Of a stretch of DNA of 64,000 bases, positions 54,855 to 63,400 are shown piece after piece (the first letter of the stretch is position 1; each line of letters begins with the position of its first letter). Location: contig JAVJQK010000104.1 in the NCBI GenBank assembly GCA_040218145.1, positions 208,730-272,729 on the forward strand. Reading direction: 5' to 3'. Below the pieces are notes generated by a model, which was not told the DNA's origin, made no database searches, and saw only the letters and a list, made by a program, of their open reading frames with translations. Made by a program: the position numbers and the translations under genes. The DNA is from Sandaracinaceae bacterium (GTDB lineage Bacteria > Myxococcota_A > Polyangia > Polyangiales > Sandaracinaceae).

Positions 54855-56654
54855 TCAGCCGCCGGCGCGGCCGGGGAGGCGGATCTCGAAGACCGTGCCG
54901 CCGCCCTCGTTCTCGCGGACGGCGATGGTGCCGCCGTGCTGCTGGACGATGTTGCGCACGATGGAGAGGCCGAGCCCCGTGCCCTTGCCCTCCCCCTTGG
55001 TGCTGAAGAACGGCTCGAAGATCTTCTCGCGCTGCGGCGCGGGGATGCCGCAGCCGTTGTCCCCGATCGTGACGCGGAGGTGGTCGTCGTCGTCGACGTG
55101 CGTCCCGAGGATGATGCGACCGCCCTCGACGGGCAGCGCGTGACAGGCGTTCGTGATCAGGTTGATGAAGACCTGGTGGAGCTGCCCCTTGACCGCGTAG
55201 ACGCTGCCGTCCTCGTCGCCGTAGCGCTTGTCGATGTCGGCGCTGACCTCTCCCACGACGTGCTCGCAGAAGAGCAGCGACTGCTCGAGGATGTCGCGGA
55301 TGCGCACGAACGCGGGCTCCTCCGTGGAGGGGCGCGCGTAGGTGACCAGATCGCGGGTGAACTTGAGGATCCGGTCGGCGCTCTCGACGATGCGCCGCAG
55401 CTTCTCGAGGTCGGCCGACTCGTAGCCGGCGCGCTCGCCCTTCCGGAGCAGGTACTCGCCGTAGACCGAGATGCTCGTCAGCGGGTTGTTCAGCTCGTGC
55501 ACCACGCCCGCCGCGAGCTGGCCCAGCGTCGCGAGCTTCTCGGCCTGGATGATCTGCTCCTCGAGCTCCCGCAGCTCCGTCAGGTCGCGCCCGATCGCGA
55601 TGACGCCCTCGATCTCACCGTCCGCGGCCAGGATGGACGCCGTGTTGATGACGATGCGCGAGTGCCCACCCGTCGCGCGCGGGATGCGGACCTCGAAGTT
55701 GCTCGTCGGCTCACCCCGGAGCGCGCGGATGAACACGGGCAGGATCCGTCCGCGCTCGGTCTCCGGGAGGAGCTGCAAGAAGTCGCGCCCGAGGAGCTCC
55801 TCGCGGCTCGCGTTGCTGAGGGCGAGGAACGCGCGGTTGACGACCCGGAGCTCCCGATCCTTGCCGATGACGACGATCGGCGCGTTGGCGTGGTCGAGGA
55901 GCTTGCCGAGATTGTCCCGCAGGTAGTTCGACTCGCGGAGCAGGCGCGCGTTGCGCAGGCTCGCGCCGAGCTGCACGGCGAGAGGGACGATGAGCGATCG
56001 ATCGAAGCGCGGCTCGGTGAGATCGGGCTCGTACTCGACGCTGAGCACGCCCGCGAACGTCCCGCCCGTGATGAGCGGGATGTCGAAGCCCGCGCCCGGC
56101 TGCTCGAATACGGAGTGGTATCGCTCGGAGATGCCGTCGATGTTCCCCTCGAGGTCGCGCGGCGACAGCTCGTGCCGCTCTATCGCCGCCTCGCTGAGCA
56201 TCAGCCGGTCGCGCTCCGATTCGTCGAGCTTCCCCGTCGCGTACACCAGCGCGAGCTCCGGGTCCTCGGGCGCGAGCAGCCGCACCGCGAAGCGGCGACG
56301 GGGGAAGAGCCCGCGCAGGGCCTCCACGTAGCCGTGCACGATGGCCTCGTCCTGCATCTCGACGCTCACCGTGCGGTTGAGCTCGAGCACGTTGAAGAGC
56401 ATCTCGTCCGACGCGGGCGGCTCGAGCCGTCCTCGCACCGCGAGCGCGGCCCGCTTCGCCGCCATCACCTCGAAGCGCTCGCGCTTGCCCGTCTCGCTCC
56501 CCGGCCCGACGGAGGGCCGCGGCGTGACGTGGCTGCGCCGGCCGACGAACATCTCCGCCGTCTGCTCGGGATCGGTGTGGGTGATCCCGGAGCGGTCGGG
56601 CGCGTCACCCTCCGCCTCGCTCGCGGAGCCCTTGTTCGCCGAGCCCTCGCTCAC
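54855..56654 (-). CDS. GAF-PAS sensor histidine kinase (complete)
   Basis: A 599-residue soluble kinase. A GAF domain (about 80-235), a PAS domain (245-360, APIVVIGKDRELRVVNRAFL), a HisKA domain with His in GVVHELNNPLTSI, and an intact HATPase domain: N box NLITNACHAL, G1 DNGCGIP, F EPFFSTKG and G2 GTGLGLSI. The GTG at 56654 overlaps the stop of the upstream sensor gene (GTGA), so the two are translated together. No response regulator gene follows. Confidence 0.92.
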   Translation of the reverse strand: MSEGSANKGSASEAEGDAPDRSGITHTDPEQTAEMFVGRRSHVTPRPSVGPGSETGKRERFEVMAAKRAALAVRGRLEPPASDEMLFNVLELNRTVSVEMQDEAIVHGYVEALRGLFPRRRFAVRLLAPEDPELALVYATGKLDESERDRLMLSEAAIERHELSPRDLEGNIDGISERYHSVFEQPGAGFDIPLITGGTFAGVLSVEYEPDLTEPRFDRSLIVPLAVQLGASLRNARLLRESNYLRDNLGKLLDHANAPIVVIGKDRELRVVNRAFLALSNASREELLGRDFLQLLPETERGRILPVFIRALRGEPTSNFEVRIPRATGGHSRIVINTASILAADGEIEGVIAIGRDLTELRELEEQIIQAEKLATLGQLAAGVVHELNNPLTSISVYGEYLLRKGERAGYESADLEKLRRIVESADRILKFTRDLVTYARPSTEEPAFVRIRDILEQSLLFCEHVVGEVSADIDKRYGDEDGSVYAVKGQLHQVFINLITNACHALPVEGGRIILGTHVDDDDHLRVTIGDNGCGIPAPQREKIFEPFFSTKGEGKGTGLGLSIVRNIVQQHGGTIAVRENEGGGTVFEIRLPGRAGG

Positions 56655-58687
56655 GGCGGGCCTCCCTCGGCGTCGTCCGTCGCCTTGTCGAGGTCGAGGA
56701 TCTTCTGCGCCCCGACGTAGCTCTTGGTCTCGTAGCGCGTGATCTTCCCGATCTTCCGCACGATGTCGGCCATGCGCTCGGCCTCGCGCACGATGACCTC
56801 GGCCGCGTGATGCTCCGGTGAGCCCGAGGAGAGCTTGCGCTGGAGCAGCTCCCCGTAGCCGATGACGCTGGTCAGCGGCTGGTTCAGCTCGTGCGCCGCC
56901 GTGCCCGCGAGCTCCGCGATCAGCGCCTGCTTCTCGGTCACCGCGAGCTTCTGCTGCGCCTGCGCGAGCCGCTCCTCCACCCGCAGCTTCTCGCGCAGGT
57001 CCGTGAAGATCCCGACCGTCGCGGAGGGCTTGCCCTGCTCGTCGTAGATCATCGCCGCGCTCAGCATGATCGGCAGCAGCGAGCCGTTCTTGTCGATCGC
57101 GTCGAAGCGGATGCTCTCGAGCCGCCCCTCGCCGCCGTGCCCGGGCGAGCGGAGCATACGCATGACCTCGAGGGCCTTCCCCTCCGGGTAGAGGTTGGTG
57201 ACGTGCAGCTGGTTCAAGACCTCCTCCGCGCGGTGCCCATAGATGCGCTCTGCGCCCTTGTTGAAGAGCAAGATGTTGCCCTTCATGTCGGCCGCGATGA
57301 TCGCGTCGACCGACGCGTTGATCAGCGACTCGAGGAACTCCTTGGTCCGCAGCAGCTCCGCCGCCGTCTCCCGATCGTTGGTGACGTCGCGGAAGGAGAC
57401 GAGGATCGCGCCCTCGCTCTCCAGCAGGGCCGAGAACGAGCAGCTGACGATGCGCACGTCGCCGTCGGGGCGCCGCATCCGCAGGTCCACGCCCCGCGGG
57501 AAGTCGCCCTCTCGGACGCGCCGCCAGATGTCGAGCAGGGGCTTGTGGTCGGCCGGATCGATGAGCTTCCGGAGGTACTGCCCGCGCACCTCCTCTTCGC
57601 CGACGCCCGCGATCTCGTAGGCGCGCGGGTTGGCGAAGAGCATCTTCCCGTCCGGGTCCACCGCGGCGAGCCCGTCCGCGGCCGAGGTGAAGAGGTTCGC
57701 GTAGCGCTTGAGCGCGCGGAGCCGACGCTCGGCCTCGAAGCGCGCGAAGTTCACCTTCTGCGTCTGGTCCCGGAGCGACTGCATGACGCGCGCGTTCCGG
57801 AGCGCGATGGCCGTCGCGTTGGCCACGCTGCGGCAGAAGGCGATCTCCCGCGGCGAGAGCGTTCCCCGACGCGCCGAGCGCAGGAAGAGCACGCCCATCG
57901 ACTGGTCCTGCCAGACGATCGGGAGCAGGCTCAGCGCGCCCACCTGATCGGCCGGCACCGTCTCCCGCACGCCGTCGAGCACGGGGTGGGTGGTCGTGTC
58001 GGCGATGGTCAGCGGCTGACGCGTCCGGAGCACCTGCTGGATCTCGGGGTACTTCTCGAGGTCGATCTGCAGGTTCGCGATCGCGCGGTCGTCGCTCGTC
58101 GCCACGACGAAGCCGATCTCGGGCTGGTCGCCGTCGGGGCTGAGCACGATGCTCGCGCGGTCGACGTTCATCACCTCGGCGAGGCGGCGCACCACCGTGT
58201 GGAGGATCTCGGAGAAGTCGAGGGACGAGGCGAGCGCCTGCGTCAGCTCGAGCATCGCCTGGGTGTCGCGCTCCTTCTGGGCCAGCCGGTCGAGGTAGTC
58301 CCGGTTGCGCATCAGGCCGCGCAGCCGCCCGAGCAGTTCCACCGTCGGGGCGTCGAGCGCCACGAAGTCGTCGGCGCCCGCGGTGTAGGCCTCGGTCACC
58401 GCCGTCTCGTTCGCTACGCCGCGCACGACCACGTTCGGCTGCATTCCGTCCCGCGTCCGGACGATGCGGAGCACCTCGAGCGCGAGCGGCTGGCGGACGA
58501 TGACCCCGCTGACCTCGTCCTCTTCGGCCTCCAGGCGGCACACGACCTCGTCCGCGCTCGCCGCCGGGGCGGTCTTGAAGCCAGCGCGATGCAGCTCCTC
58601 GCGGAGACCTTCGCGAGCGTCCGCATCGGAGTCCACCACGAGCAGCGTTCGAGGCCGCTCGGGCAGGTGTGTCTGTCGGGGGGGCAC
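56651..58687 (-). CDS. pseudo-receiver-GAF-PAS-PAS-HisKA protein lacking an ATPase domain
   Basis: A 678-residue protein that ends just after its dimerisation/phosphoacceptor domain. Order: receiver-like domain (14-128, TLLVVDSDADAREGLREEL) whose phosphoacceptor Asp is replaced (GVIVRQP); GAF (150-300); PAS1 (325-440); PAS2 (450-570); HisKA with His599 in AAHELNQPLTSVIGY, ending KITRYETKSYVGAQKILDLD. No HATPase_c follows. The start GTG 58687 precedes the receiver; longer frames are shadows. It is coupled by GTGA to the complete kinase downstream. Confidence 0.85.
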   Translation of the reverse strand: MPPRQTHLPERPRTLLVVDSDADAREGLREELHRAGFKTAPAASADEVVCRLEAEEDEVSGVIVRQPLALEVLRIVRTRDGMQPNVVVRGVANETAVTEAYTAGADDFVALDAPTVELLGRLRGLMRNRDYLDRLAQKERDTQAMLELTQALASSLDFSEILHTVVRRLAEVMNVDRASIVLSPDGDQPEIGFVVATSDDRAIANLQIDLEKYPEIQQVLRTRQPLTIADTTTHPVLDGVRETVPADQVGALSLLPIVWQDQSMGVLFLRSARRGTLSPREIAFCRSVANATAIALRNARVMQSLRDQTQKVNFARFEAERRLRALKRYANLFTSAADGLAAVDPDGKMLFANPRAYEIAGVGEEEVRGQYLRKLIDPADHKPLLDIWRRVREGDFPRGVDLRMRRPDGDVRIVSCSFSALLESEGAILVSFRDVTNDRETAAELLRTKEFLESLINASVDAIIAADMKGNILLFNKGAERIYGHRAEEVLNQLHVTNLYPEGKALEVMRMLRSPGHGGEGRLESIRFDAIDKNGSLLPIMLSAAMIYDEQGKPSATVGIFTDLREKLRVEERLAQAQQKLAVTEKQALIAELAGTAAHELNQPLTSVIGYGELLQRKLSSGSPEHHAAEVIVREAERMADIVRKIGKITRYETKSYVGAQKILDLDKATDDAEGGPP

Positions 58688-58764
58688 CCGAGCAACAATG
58701 TAGCAGATTTCCGAAGTCCAGCCCCGCGCCCCTCCGCTGGCTGGCCGTGGGGGGGGCGCGCCAC

Positions 58765-58770
58765 TATCAT
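58765..58770 (+). promoter_or_regulatory. candidate -10 of the PEGA gene
   Basis: TATCAT ends 11 nt before ATG 58782. Confidence 0.25.
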
Positions 58771-58781
58771 CGCGGCCCCGC

Positions 58782-59912
58782 ATGTTGGCCCGATCGTCGT
58801 CACTCTGGCTCCCGCTGCTGCTCGCCCTCGCGCCAGCGCTGGCGGCGGCCCAGGAGGACGGCGAGGACGGCGGCGCACTCGAGGAGGACGCGCCCCCAGG
58901 CATCCCCCCTGCGGCCGAGCTCGAGTCGCCGCAGCTGCGGGTCGCCGTCCTGCTCCTCCCCACCGGCGAGGTCGACGAGACCGCGGCCGAGGGGCTCGGG
59001 GAGCTGCTCATCGGCGCGGTGGCCTCTCGCGGGGGCGTCCGCATCGTCGGCCGCGAGGAGTTCCAGGCCCAGCTCGGCCAGGGCGACGCGGGCACCCTCG
59101 AGTGCGTCTCGTCGATGACCTGCCTCGGCCGCGTGGGCGTACAGCTCGGGGTCCGGGAGGTCATCGCGGGCACGCTCGCGCACCGCGGGGACGAGTGGAT
59201 CTTCAACATCAACCGCGTCGACGTGCGCGAGGGCGCGCTGATGGGCCGGGTGTTCCGGGAGGTGCGCGGGGACCTGGGCGCGGTCGCCGACGCGCTCGGC
59301 GCCGCCGTGCCGGAGCTCTACGAGCCGCCCCGGAGCCCGGGCGTGCTGGTGTTCGCGGGCGCGCCCGCCGGGGCCGAGGTCACGCTCGACGGGGTCCTCG
59401 TGGGCCGGCTCTCGAGTGAGCCGCTGCGCCGGGAGGACGTCGAGCCCGGCCGCCACGAGATCCGGGTGGAGGCGCCCGGCCACGCCCCCTGGTCGCGCGT
59501 GATCCAGCTCTCTTCGGGGGCCGAGGTCCACCTCGAGCCCACGCTGGCCGCGCTGTCCGCGCCGGTCGAGCGGGTCGAGGAGTCCATCCACCCGCTCTTC
59601 TTCGTCGGCGCGGGCGTCTCCGCCGCCGCGCTCGGCGTGGCCATCGCGCTCGGGGTCTCGTCGCAGGACGGCTTCGATCCGCTCGGCGCCGACGCCCGCC
59701 AGGAGGGCGAGGTGACTCGCGCGGAGGCGGTCGCGTTCTACGAAGCGCGCGGGCGCGAGGCCACCGGCGCCAACGTGCTCTTCGTCGTCGCGGGCCTCGC
59801 GGCGATCACCGGCGTGGTCGCCCTCTTCTTCCCCGTGCGGGTGGTCCTGACCGACGGCGAGGCGGGCGCGTCCCTGCAGCTCGCGCCGGGCGGCCTCGAG
59901 GGTCGGTTCTGA
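58782..59912 (+). CDS. exported PEGA-domain protein with C-terminal membrane helices
   Basis: A 376-residue protein. Signal peptide 1-23 (ALAAA before QED). Residues 50-185 resemble a TolB-N/CsgG-like domain (LRVAVLLLPTGEVDETAAEG ... GVREVIAGTLAHRGDEWIFN). A PEGA domain follows (PGVLVFAGAPAGAEVTLDGV ... GHAPWSRVIQL). Two membrane helices lie near the end. Divergent from the sensor pair; its stop shares a base with the next start (TGATG). Confidence 0.85.
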   Translation: MLARSSSLWLPLLLALAPALAAAQEDGEDGGALEEDAPPGIPPAAELESPQLRVAVLLLPTGEVDETAAEGLGELLIGAVASRGGVRIVGREEFQAQLGQGDAGTLECVSSMTCLGRVGVQLGVREVIAGTLAHRGDEWIFNINRVDVREGALMGRVFREVRGDLGAVADALGAAVPELYEPPRSPGVLVFAGAPAGAEVTLDGVLVGRLSSEPLRREDVEPGRHEIRVEAPGHAPWSRVIQLSSGAEVHLEPTLAALSAPVERVEESIHPLFFVGAGVSAAALGVAIALGVSSQDGFDPLGADARQEGEVTRAEAVAFYEARGREATGANVLFVVAGLAAITGVVALFFPVRVVLTDGEAGASLQLAPGGLEGRF

Positions 59913-61114
59913 TGGGCCGCGCCTGCCTCGGGCTCCTGCTCTTCCTCTGCACGGGCGCGCTGGGCGGCTGCGTCGTCGACCGCCCCGACGTGATCGACGA
60001 GGGCTTCTGGGCGTGCTCGACGGCCGAGGACTGCGGCCCCGACCAGGGCTGCGCGGAGGGCAACGTCTACAGCCGCGACTTCTGCCGGCCCGCGTGCGAC
60101 CCGAACGACCCCTCCACCTGCGACGGCGTCTGCACCGTGACCGGGGCCTGCCTCGAGCGCTGCACCATCGGCGCGGACGGAAGCCCCGTCGGCTGCGCGA
60201 GCGAGGACTTCACGTGCGTGCGCATCGACGCCATCCGCGACGAGGGGGTCTGCTTCCCGGTCGAGGGCTGCAGCCGGACCGCGGACTGCGCGAGCGACGG
60301 CGAGGTCCCGCAGGTGTGCCTGAACGAGGCCCTGGGCCTCCCGGCGATGACGGTCGGCGCCGACCTGAGCTTCGACAACCTCTATTGCAGCGCCAGGCCC
60401 GACGGCGAGGGCCGCTGCCCCGCGGGGTACCTGAGCTTCCGCTTCGCGAACCCGGACGGCTCGACCACCGCGGTCTGCTATCCGCAGTGCGAGGTCGACG
60501 TCGACGGCCCCTTCTGTCCGCCGAGCACCACCTGCTTCCGCGGCTTCGGCGAGCTGCTCGGGATCGGAGAGACCCCCTGCTTCCCGGGCATCTACGGCTT
60601 GCCCTGCAAGGACGACACGCAGTGCCTCTTCGGCCGCTGCATGCAGGTGGGGCCCGCCCAGAAGGCGTGCACGGAGACCTGCGAGTGGGCCGACGAGAAC
60701 ATGGGCGGCTGCGAGTCGCTCGCGCGCTTCGCCGAGGGCACCGGCGCGGCGGTGCGGATCGCCTGTGAAGACGTCAACGGCACGGCCACCTGCGTCCCGC
60801 GCTACGACCTGTTCTCGCTCTGCGACCAGCAGCTCGACTGCGTGGGCGAGGACAGCATCTGCACCTTCCTCTCGCTGGGCGGGCTCGACGCGCACCTCTG
60901 CCTCCGCGCCTGCCTGACGGCCGAGGACTGCGCGGACGGAACCGGCGGCACGACCGCCGACTATCGCTGCGTCGCCGCCACCCCGGGCGAGGCCGGGCTC
61001 TGCGTCCGCCGCCGGCCGAACGGGGCGCGCTGCGGTGACGACCGGGACTGCCGCGAGGGCGCGTGCTGCGATCTCGGCGACGGCGTCCGCGCGTGCCTGC
61101 GCTCGTGCCCGTGA
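59912..61114 (+). CDS. large Cys-rich lipoprotein
   Basis: A 400-residue lipoprotein with signal MGRACLGLLLFLCTGALGG and lipobox Cys20. It holds more than 40 Cys in repeated modules of the form C-x-x-x-x-DC-x5-GC or (S/T)xDC (CSTAEDCGPDQGCAEGN, CSRTADCASDGE, CKDDTQCLFGRC, CGDDRDCREGACCDLG). Such proteins are abundant in Sandaracinus-like genomes; no enzymatic function seen. Translation is coupled to the PEGA gene. Confidence 0.82.
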   Translation: MGRACLGLLLFLCTGALGGCVVDRPDVIDEGFWACSTAEDCGPDQGCAEGNVYSRDFCRPACDPNDPSTCDGVCTVTGACLERCTIGADGSPVGCASEDFTCVRIDAIRDEGVCFPVEGCSRTADCASDGEVPQVCLNEALGLPAMTVGADLSFDNLYCSARPDGEGRCPAGYLSFRFANPDGSTTAVCYPQCEVDVDGPFCPPSTTCFRGFGELLGIGETPCFPGIYGLPCKDDTQCLFGRCMQVGPAQKACTETCEWADENMGGCESLARFAEGTGAAVRIACEDVNGTATCVPRYDLFSLCDQQLDCVGEDSICTFLSLGGLDAHLCLRACLTAEDCADGTGGTTADYRCVAATPGEAGLCVRRRPNGARCGDDRDCREGACCDLGDGVRACLRSCP

Positions 61115-61161
61115 GCAAGTGCCCGTGAGCGAGCGGCCCATGGCCGGCCGGCCGGGACTCT

Positions 61162-61167
61162 GATACG
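61162..61167 (+). promoter_or_regulatory. candidate -10 of murI
   Basis: GATACG, in CTGATACGAAG, ends 8 nt before GTG 61176. Confidence 0.3.
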
Positions 61168-61175
61168 AAGCCGGC

Positions 61176-61991
61176 GTGGAGCGCGACGCGCCGATCGGTG
61201 TCTTCGACAGCGGCCTCGGGGGCCTGACGGTGGCGCGCGCCATCGCGGAGCGCCTCCCGAGCGAGCGGCTCGTCTACCTGGGCGACACCGCGCGCGTGCC
61301 CTATGGAACGCGCAGCCCGCACACCGTCTTGCGCTACGCCCGCAGCTGCGCCAAGCACCTGATGGCCCACGACATCAAGCTCCTCGTGGTCGCGTGCAAC
61401 ACCGTCAGCGCGGTCGCCCTCCCGATGCTGCGCGTGGAGCTCGACGTGCCCGTCGTCGGCGTCATCGGGCCCGGCGCGCGGGCCGGCGCCGCGGCGAGCC
61501 GCGCGCACAAGATCGGCGTCATCGCGACCGCGGGCACCGTCCGGAGCGGCGCCTACCCGCGCGCCGTCGCGGCGGTGAGCACCCGCGCCGAGGTCATCCA
61601 GCGCCCCGCCCCGCTCCTCGTCCCGCTCGTCGAGGAGGGCTGGCTCGACGGAGACGTGCCCCGCCTCGTCGTGCGCCGCTACCTCGAGCCGCTGGTCGCC
61701 GAGGGCATCGACGCGCTGGTCCTCGGCTGCACCCACTACCCGCTCCTCGCGCACCTGATCCGGGAGGAGGCCGAGGGACTCGCGCTGCGACCGATCGCCG
61801 TGGTCGACAGCGCCGAGGCCACGGCCGAGGAGCTGGCCGCGCTGCTCGACGAGCGCGGCCTCGCTCGTGAGGCGCCCGCGGGCGCGCTCGACCTCATGGT
61901 CACGGACCTGCCCGAGCAGTTCGCGTCGGTGGCCTCGCGTTTCCTCGGCCGCGCCGTGGCCGAGGACGCGGTCACGCAGGTCGATCTCTGA
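61176..61991 (+). CDS. murI: glutamate racemase
   Basis: A 271-residue enzyme making D-glutamate for peptidoglycan. PIGVFDSGLGGLTVARAI is the N-terminal signature; the two catalytic Cys are in VVACNTVSA and VLGCTHYPLL, and LGDTARVPYGTRS is conserved. Start GTG 61176. Length is typical. Confidence 0.95.
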   Translation: MERDAPIGVFDSGLGGLTVARAIAERLPSERLVYLGDTARVPYGTRSPHTVLRYARSCAKHLMAHDIKLLVVACNTVSAVALPMLRVELDVPVVGVIGPGARAGAAASRAHKIGVIATAGTVRSGAYPRAVAAVSTRAEVIQRPAPLLVPLVEEGWLDGDVPRLVVRRYLEPLVAEGIDALVLGCTHYPLLAHLIREEAEGLALRPIAVVDSAEATAEELAALLDERGLAREAPAGALDLMVTDLPEQFASVASRFLGRAVAEDAVTQVDL

Positions 61992-62038
61992 GCCCGCGCT
62001 CGCCGCGCCCCCGATGCGGTGCCATCTTTGGCGCCGAC

Positions 62039-63313
62039 ATGACACGCGCAGCCTCTGGCCCCTCCGCCCTCGCCCTGGTCCTCACGCTCGCCTGCGGCGG
62101 CGAAGCGCCCGTCACGCCGAGCGACGCCGAGGCGATGACCCCGGACGCCGGCGCCACGCCGCCCGCGCCCGACGCCGCGACCCCGCCCGGCATGTGCGGG
62201 CCGGACGAGCGGACCGCGCGGCTCGTCTACTACGGCACGGCCACGCCCACCGAGATCCCGCTCACCGCGGGCCAGACCTACGCCGTCGTGTCCTTCGGCG
62301 GCTGCTCGGGCGCGTTCATCACCGACGAGTGGATCCTGACCGCCGCGCACTGCCGGGTCCGCCCCGGCCGCACCGTCTGCGCCGGGGTCCGGCCCGACGA
62401 TCCGGACGTCTGCTGGAACGTGGTCCAGGCCGAGACCCACCCCTCGGTCGACCTGGCCCTCGCGCGGGTCGACGCGCCCGCCTCGTCGCGCTTCCCCGAG
62501 CTGTCGCCGGTCGCGATCCTCACCGAGCGCATGGACGACTCGTGGATCGGGCGCGTGGCGGAGGCCTCGGGCTACGGGACGCAGGAGGACGGCTCGAGCG
62601 GCGAGCGCGAGTTCACGGCGGAGCCGATCGTCGGCTTCGAGCGCGGCGAGTTCGTCGCCATCGACGGCATGGGTGAGCGCGGCGTCTGCTTCGGCGACTC
62701 GGGCGGCCCGCTGTTCGTGCTCGGCGGCGACTCCACGATCCGCATCGCGGGGGACCTGAGCTTCGGTGACCCCAGCTGCGTCGGCGTCGACCGCTACACC
62801 CGCACCGACCTGGTCGTCGACTGGATCGAGTCGTTCACCGGCCCGACCGTCGTCGAGGGCGGGAGCTGCGGCCGCATCACGCCCGAGGGCGACTGCATGG
62901 GCTCCACCGCCGTCTGGTGCGACGGCGACGCGCTCGCCTCCGCGCGCTGCGAGGGCGCCGAGACCTGCGGCTGGGACGAAGCGGCGGGCGGCTACCGCTG
63001 CGTCGGGTCCGACCCCTGCGGCGGCGTGAGCGCGGCGGGCGAGTGCCGAGACAACGTGGCCGTGTGGTGCGAGCGCGGCGAGGTGCGTCGCCGCGACTGC
63101 ACGCCGTGCGACGAGGTCTGCGGGACCGTCGACGAGGTCGGCGGCGCCTACTGCCAGTCCGACCCCTGCGCGGGCGTCGACTACCTCGGCGAGTGCCGCG
63201 GCGACGTGGCGGTGTGGTGTCAGGACGGGTCGATCGAGACGCGAGACTGCGCGCGGCAGGGGCTGCGCTGCGACTATGTCAACGACCGTATCGGTTACTT
63301 CTGCACTAGATAA
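62039..63313 (+). CDS. trypsin-like serine protease lipoprotein
   Basis: A 424-residue lipoprotein. Signal 1-18 with lipobox Cys19 (LVLTLACGG), then a DAGA/PDAA linker. The S1 protease domain (60-280) has His in LTAAHC, Asp in SVDLALARV and Ser in CFGDSGGPL, a complete triad. The C-terminal 140 residues are three repeats of a Cys module (ECRDNVAVWCERGEVRRRDC, ECRGDVAVWCQDGSIETRDC and a first related one). A surface protease; the Kazal lipoprotein at 2012 is a possible but unproven regulator. Confidence 0.9.
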   Translation: MTRAASGPSALALVLTLACGGEAPVTPSDAEAMTPDAGATPPAPDAATPPGMCGPDERTARLVYYGTATPTEIPLTAGQTYAVVSFGGCSGAFITDEWILTAAHCRVRPGRTVCAGVRPDDPDVCWNVVQAETHPSVDLALARVDAPASSRFPELSPVAILTERMDDSWIGRVAEASGYGTQEDGSSGEREFTAEPIVGFERGEFVAIDGMGERGVCFGDSGGPLFVLGGDSTIRIAGDLSFGDPSCVGVDRYTRTDLVVDWIESFTGPTVVEGGSCGRITPEGDCMGSTAVWCDGDALASARCEGAETCGWDEAAGGYRCVGSDPCGGVSAAGECRDNVAVWCERGEVRRRDCTPCDEVCGTVDEVGGAYCQSDPCAGVDYLGECRGDVAVWCQDGSIETRDCARQGLRCDYVNDRIGYFCTR

Positions 63314-63319
63314 CTAGCT

Positions 63320-63343
63320 GGAGGGCCTGAACGCAGGCCCTCC
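63320..63343. terminator. hairpin after the trypsin-like gene
   Basis: GGAGGGCCTG, loop AACG, CAGGCCCTCC: a perfect 10-bp stem starting 7 nt after the stop codon, followed by C-rich DNA with no U-tract. The same stem with loop CGTT recurs at 63629-63652 and 63961-63984. Confidence 0.5.
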
Positions 63344-63370
63344 CCCCCAAGGGGCAAGCCCCCCAGGGGG

Positions 63371-63383
63371 CCCCCCCCCCCCC
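63371..63383. repeat. C13 homopolymer run
   Basis: Thirteen C in a row directly after five G. Such a run is prone to assembly error, so lengths in this area should be treated with care. Confidence 0.8.
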
Positions 63384-63400
63384 GCGCGGGGCTCTGCGAG

